Assembly (NCBI RefSeq): GCF_010894455.1
Contig: NZ_JAAIXY010000022.1
Span: 146,164 to 210,163 of the forward strand
Direction of reading: 5' to 3'
Source: Myxococcus eversor
GTDB taxonomy: Bacteria > Myxococcota > Myxococcia > Myxococcales > Myxococcaceae
Length of the DNA stretch: 64,000 nucleotides
The notes beneath the pieces are model-generated. The model was given only the letters and a program-made list of their open reading frames with translations, had not been told where the DNA came from and searched no databases. Position numbers and translations under genes: made by a program. Shown here in pieces: positions 61,701 through 64,000 of this stretch; within the stretch, counting starts at the first letter, position 1, and each line of letters starts with the position of its first letter.

Positions 61701-64000
61701 GAGCCCCAGTGGCAAGGTGGAACGCAAGGCGCTCCCGGCCCCGGACTTCGTCCCCGCCTCGCGCGAGTTCGTCGCGCCTCGCACGCCCTCAGAGGAGCTG
61801 CTCGCCTCCCTCTTCGCCTCGGTGCTTCGCATCGAGCGGGTCGGTGTCACCGACAGCTTCTTCGAGTTGGGTGGTCACTCGCTGTTGGGCACGCGACTGG
61901 TGGCGCGGCTTCGTGCCTCCACCGGCGTGGAGCTGCCGCTGCGCGATTTGTTCGAGGCGCCCACCGTCGAGCTGCTCGCTCAGCGGCTCCAGGTCGCTTC
62001 GGGTGGGGCTGTTGCGGACTCGGGCCCGGCGAAGCTGCGCCCGGTTCCGCGCGGTGGGGACCTGCCCCTGTCGTTCGCACAGCAGCGTCTGTGGTTCCTG
62101 GACCAGCTCCAGCCGGGCACCGCTTCGTACAATCTGCCCGCGGCCCTGCGGCTCGAAGGAGAGCTGGATGTCGAGGCCCTGCGGCAGTCCCTGCGGGCGC
62201 TCGTCCAGCGTCATGAGGTGCTGCGCACGCACTTCGTCGTCCGTGATGCGCAGCCCGTTCAGGTCATCGAGCCCGAGGCGCGGGTGGACCTGCCCGTGCA
62301 GGAGCTCGGGCTGCTGGAGCCATCGCACCGGGATGAGGAAGCGCGCAGGCTGATGCGGGAAGAGGCCCTGCGTCCGTTCGACCTGGCCCGTGGGCCGCTC
62401 GTCCGGGCCACGCTGCTTCGGCTCGACGCGCACCACCATCTGCTGCTGGTCACCGTCCACCACATCATCTCGGATGGCTGGTCCACGGAGGTCATGGTCC
62501 GGGAGCTGGGTGCGTTCTATCGCCAGTTCTCCGGCGGCGAGTCCGCGCGGCTCGCGCCCCTGCCCATCCAGTACGCGGACTTCTCCGTCTGGCAGCGGCA
62601 GCGGCTCAGCGGCGACACGCTTCGTCAGGAGCTGGACTGGTGGAAGCAGCAGCTCTCCGGAGCGCCCGCCGCGCTGGAGCTGCCCACCGACAGGCCCCGT
62701 CCCGCCGCGCAGACCGAGCATGGCGCGGTGCTTCCCATCTCCCTGTCCGCCAGCGTGAGCAACGCGGTGAGGGAGCTCGCGCAGCGCGAAGGCGCTACGC
62801 CGTTCATGATTTTGCTCGCCGTGTGGCAGCTCGTGCTGTCACGCTACTCGGGCCAGGACGACGTCCTGGTGGGTTCGCCCATCGCCAATCGCAACCGCGC
62901 GGAGACCGAGGGCCTGGTCGGCTTCTTCGTCAACACGCTGGTTCTGCGCACGCGCATCGATGTCCGACAGTCCTTCCGTGAGCTGCTGGCACAGGTGCGC
63001 CTGTCCACCCTGGCCGCCTATGAGCACCAGGACGTCCCGTTCGAGAAGCTCGTCGAGGAGCTTCAGCCGCAGCGTGACCTGAGCCGCAGTCCGCTGTTCC
63101 AGGTCACCCTCACCCTTCAGAACACGCCGAACTCGACGCTCGCGCTTCCTGGCATCACCCTCACGCACCTTCCTCCGGAGCTGGAGACGTCGAAGTACGA
63201 CATCAGTCTCTTGCTCGAAGAGGGCGGCAGCGGCTTCTCGGGCGTCTTCAACTACAACACCGACCTCTTCGACGCGGCGACCCTGGAGCGCCTGTCGCGG
63301 CACTTCTCCGTGCTGCTCACGGAGGCCGTCACCGCGCCTGATGCACGGCTCGGACGGATGTCGCTGCTCACGCCGGACGAGAAGCAACTGGTGCTCACGC
63401 GCTGGAATGGCACCACGACGAACTACCCGCGCAACGCGAGCATTCAGGACCTCTTCGCAGTGCAGGCCGCGCTCGCGCCTGACGCTGCCGCGGTCGTCTC
63501 CGGCGAGGAGTCGCTCTCCTACGCCCAGCTCGACTCGCGCTCCAACCAGCTCGCTCATTACCTGCGCTCGTTGGGTGTGCTCCCGGGCTCTCGCGTCGCT
63601 GTCCGCCTTGACCGCTCCGCGGACCTCATTGTTTCCCTCCTCGCCATCCTCAAGGTGGGGGCGGCCTACGTCCCTCTCGACAAGGCCTGGCCCTCCGAGC
63701 GTCTCGCCTTCGTCCTTCGCGAGTCCGCCGCGGGAGTCGTCCTCTCCCACTCCGACGTCGTCGACGACTTGCCGGCCTTTGGCGCCGTTCTCCTCGTCAT
63801 CGATGAGGAGGCTTCTCGTATCGCAGGCCAGCCTTCTTCCACGCTGCCTCTGGATGTGACGGGCAATGACCTTGCCTACGTCATGTTCACCTCCGGCTCC
63901 ACGGGCGAGCCCAAGGGTGTCTGCGTCCCTCACCGCGGCGTCACTCGCCTCGTCTCTTCCTCCTTCATCTCCTTCTCTTCCTCCGACGTCTGGCTCCACG
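58729..64000 (+). CDS. NRPS: C-A(Ser)-PCP-C-A..., 3' truncated
   Basis: 1757 codons are visible from ATG 58729 (GGAG upstream), and the frame is still open at the right edge. An N-terminal helical docking segment (LTPKQRALYELLLKEKKGQL) leads into condensation 1 (about 50-490) with HHLVTDRW near 184, the usual Gly replaced by Arg. Adenylation 1 (505-1005) has FTSGSTGRPKG near 661 and specificity residues D-V-W-H-V-S-L-V-D, close to serine (D-V-W-H-L-S-L-I-D). The PCP Ser lies near 1050. Condensation 2 (1105-1530) has HHIISDGW near 1243. Adenylation 2 starts near 1570 and shows A3 (FTSGSTGEPKG) but is cut before its specificity pocket. No epimerase is seen. The two adenylation blocks differ in codon use from the condensation domains. 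Confidence 0.93.
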   Translation, partial: MSGSSKNLDKLTPKQRALYELLLKEKKGQLQAATTQALERTIPRRAGTEPAPASFPQQRLWVVDQLEGGQAFAYNVHITVQFTGVLDIPLLARCVNQVVRRHESLRTVFAARDDGLPVQIVLPELTLTIPVEDISHLGKAEQDEEVERRTSEESQRLFDLARGPLLRGKVLRLGPDNHVALVTMHHLVTDRWSLGVFVRELMTFYAAEVTGQTPAIPELAIQYSDFAEWQRERMQGERLRIELDFWKQHLKTLPEPLELPTDRPRPARQTYRGSRQFVTLPVALTRVLKEVSQQEGATLFMTLLATFQTLMHRHSRQTDITVGSPIAGRNVPELESLIGFFVNTLVLRNDLGGDPTFRELLRRAKDVCMAAYAHQELPFEKLVEELQPPRDLSRHPLFQVMFSFQNTPRQDLSMPGLQSTYLLVDPGSAKFDLLLELREDRPDEIFGWLEYNTDLFDVATIQRLRGHFYTLLGAVAANPDTRLSELPLLTNEEHHQLLADFQGAQVKYPSEATLHSLIESQAMRTPYSEAIRFEDSVLTYAQLDSRSNQLAHHLRSLGARPGVLVGVCLERSLDLVVALLGVLKAGAAYVPLDPAYPRERLAGMLEDADAPVLLTHEHLKSVLPPHAAHVLCLDSEWDAVSRRPSSSLESLAGPDSLAYVIFTSGSTGRPKGAMNAHSGVVNRLLWMQQQYALTAMDTVLQKTPFSFDVSVWEFFWPLMTGARLVLAKPGGHQDPAYLVRLIAEQRVSTLHFVPSMLRAFLEEPGVEKLSGLRRVVCSGEALTSDLVARAHARLPASAEVHNLYGPTEAAVDVSFFHCARGSSRSSIPIGRPVANTRLYVLDPDSQPSPVGVPGELFIGGVQVGLGYWRKPHLTAERFIPDAFSATPGARLYRTGDVARWLPDGTLEYLGRSDFQVKLRGFRIELGEVEAALRSLPSISDTVVVVRDEARLVAYVVSSGDVDAAALRAALSQRLPEYMVPSAFVFLDALPLSPSGKVERKALPAPDFVPASREFVAPRTPSEELLASLFASVLRIERVGVTDSFFELGGHSLLGTRLVARLRASTGVELPLRDLFEAPTVELLAQRLQVASGGAVADSGPAKLRPVPRGGDLPLSFAQQRLWFLDQLQPGTASYNLPAALRLEGELDVEALRQSLRALVQRHEVLRTHFVVRDAQPVQVIEPEARVDLPVQELGLLEPSHRDEEARRLMREEALRPFDLARGPLVRATLLRLDAHHHLLLVTVHHIISDGWSTEVMVRELGAFYRQFSGGESARLAPLPIQYADFSVWQRQRLSGDTLRQELDWWKQQLSGAPAALELPTDRPRPAAQTEHGAVLPISLSASVSNAVRELAQREGATPFMILLAVWQLVLSRYSGQDDVLVGSPIANRNRAETEGLVGFFVNTLVLRTRIDVRQSFRELLAQVRLSTLAAYEHQDVPFEKLVEELQPQRDLSRSPLFQVTLTLQNTPNSTLALPGITLTHLPPELETSKYDISLLLEEGGSGFSGVFNYNTDLFDAATLERLSRHFSVLLTEAVTAPDARLGRMSLLTPDEKQLVLTRWNGTTTNYPRNASIQDLFAVQAALAPDAAAVVSGEESLSYAQLDSRSNQLAHYLRSLGVLPGSRVAVRLDRSADLIVSLLAILKVGAAYVPLDKAWPSERLAFVLRESAAGVVLSHSDVVDDLPAFGAVLLVIDEEASRIAGQPSSTLPLDVTGNDLAYVMFTSGSTGEPKGVCVPHRGVTRLVSSSFISFSSSDVWLH
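60344..60380 (+). repeat. 37-bp repeat shared by both A domains
   Basis: A 37-base tract in the start of adenylation domain 1 recurs without mismatch at 63518-63554 in adenylation domain 2, encoding YAQLDSRSNQLA. Flanking sequence is also very similar. It points to duplication or gene conversion between the two domains. Confidence 0.7.

Noticed and set aside
60917..61702. Plus-strand ORF of 261 codons inside NRPS2
   Set aside because: Ser/Pro/Thr-rich out-of-frame reading caused by C-ending codons of the A domain; no motif of its own.
1..64000. CRISPR arrays, tRNA or rRNA genes, insertion sequences
   Set aside because: Looked for regularly spaced repeats, transposase-like ORFs and terminal inverted repeats by eye; none convincing.

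Overview
The window is a very GC-rich, densely coded chromosomal segment. Gene content suggests a myxobacterium of the Myxococcus/Corallococcus/Cystobacter type: a TPR-CHAT protein, an M57-type metalloprotease with a trefoil-like tail, an ADOP-type permease, many secreted proteins of unknown function, and a large hybrid NRPS/PKS locus that includes a glycine module with an embedded monooxygenase. This is inference from gene families only. I saw no rRNA, tRNA, CRISPR array or insertion sequence.

Layout. Bases 1-4.3 kb: a 5'-truncated TPR-CHAT protease-like gene, a transglutaminase-like gene and a small gene. 4.3-7.5 kb: three FIH/JmjC-like cupin oxygenase genes on the minus strand, with a 55-residue proline-rich ORF with an internal repeat in the only large gap between them. 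7.7-10.7 kb: a Cys-rich secreted repeat protein, a degenerate 76-bp tandem repeat, a PD-(D/E)XK-like protein and an M57-type lipoprotein metalloprotease. 10.8-17.0 kb, minus strand: an AraC-type regulator with a GATase-1-like domain, an ADOP permease, an RdgC-like protein split over two overlapping genes, and an unrecognised gene. 17.2-34.1 kb: mixed housekeeping and secreted functions. These are a membrane-protein paralogue pair (one truncated), a DUF4114-like secreted protein, an SH3-like protein, a PBP4-type carboxypeptidase, a prolyl oligopeptidase, a D-threonine aldolase/D-serine dehydratase-like enzyme, a macro-like plus deoxyribosyltransferase-like fusion, a StyA-like flavoprotein, ketopantoate reductase and a DUF4105 protein. 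The last gene of the stretch is a cyclic-peptide-type ABC exporter.

32.5 kb to the right edge reads as a natural-product cluster, cut off at base 64000. It holds the exporter, a 4-hydroxymandelate-synthase-like dioxygenase, a divergent cytochrome P450, and a co-directional assembly line with gaps of 7-108 bp: FAAL-ACP-C-A(Gly-like code, with an embedded luciferase-like monooxygenase)-PCP; KS-AT-KR-ACP; KS-AT-KR(inactive)-ACP; a glycosyltransferase; KS-AT(degenerate)-KR-ACP; and C-A(Ser-like code)-PCP-C-A... No DH, ER, MT or TE domain is visible. The predicted backbone is a fatty acyl group, an alpha-oxidised glycine, three ketide units (hydroxyl, ketone, hydroxyl), serine and further residues, probably glycosylated. 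I could not match this order to a compound I know.

The most unusual points are the oxidising glycine module placed at the start of the line, the loss of the AT active site in the third PKS, a C-terminal tail on the glycosyltransferase resembling the tails of the megasynthases, the cupin trio with its repeat peptide, the split RdgC and the macro/NDT-like fusion. All domain borders are read by eye and are approximate.
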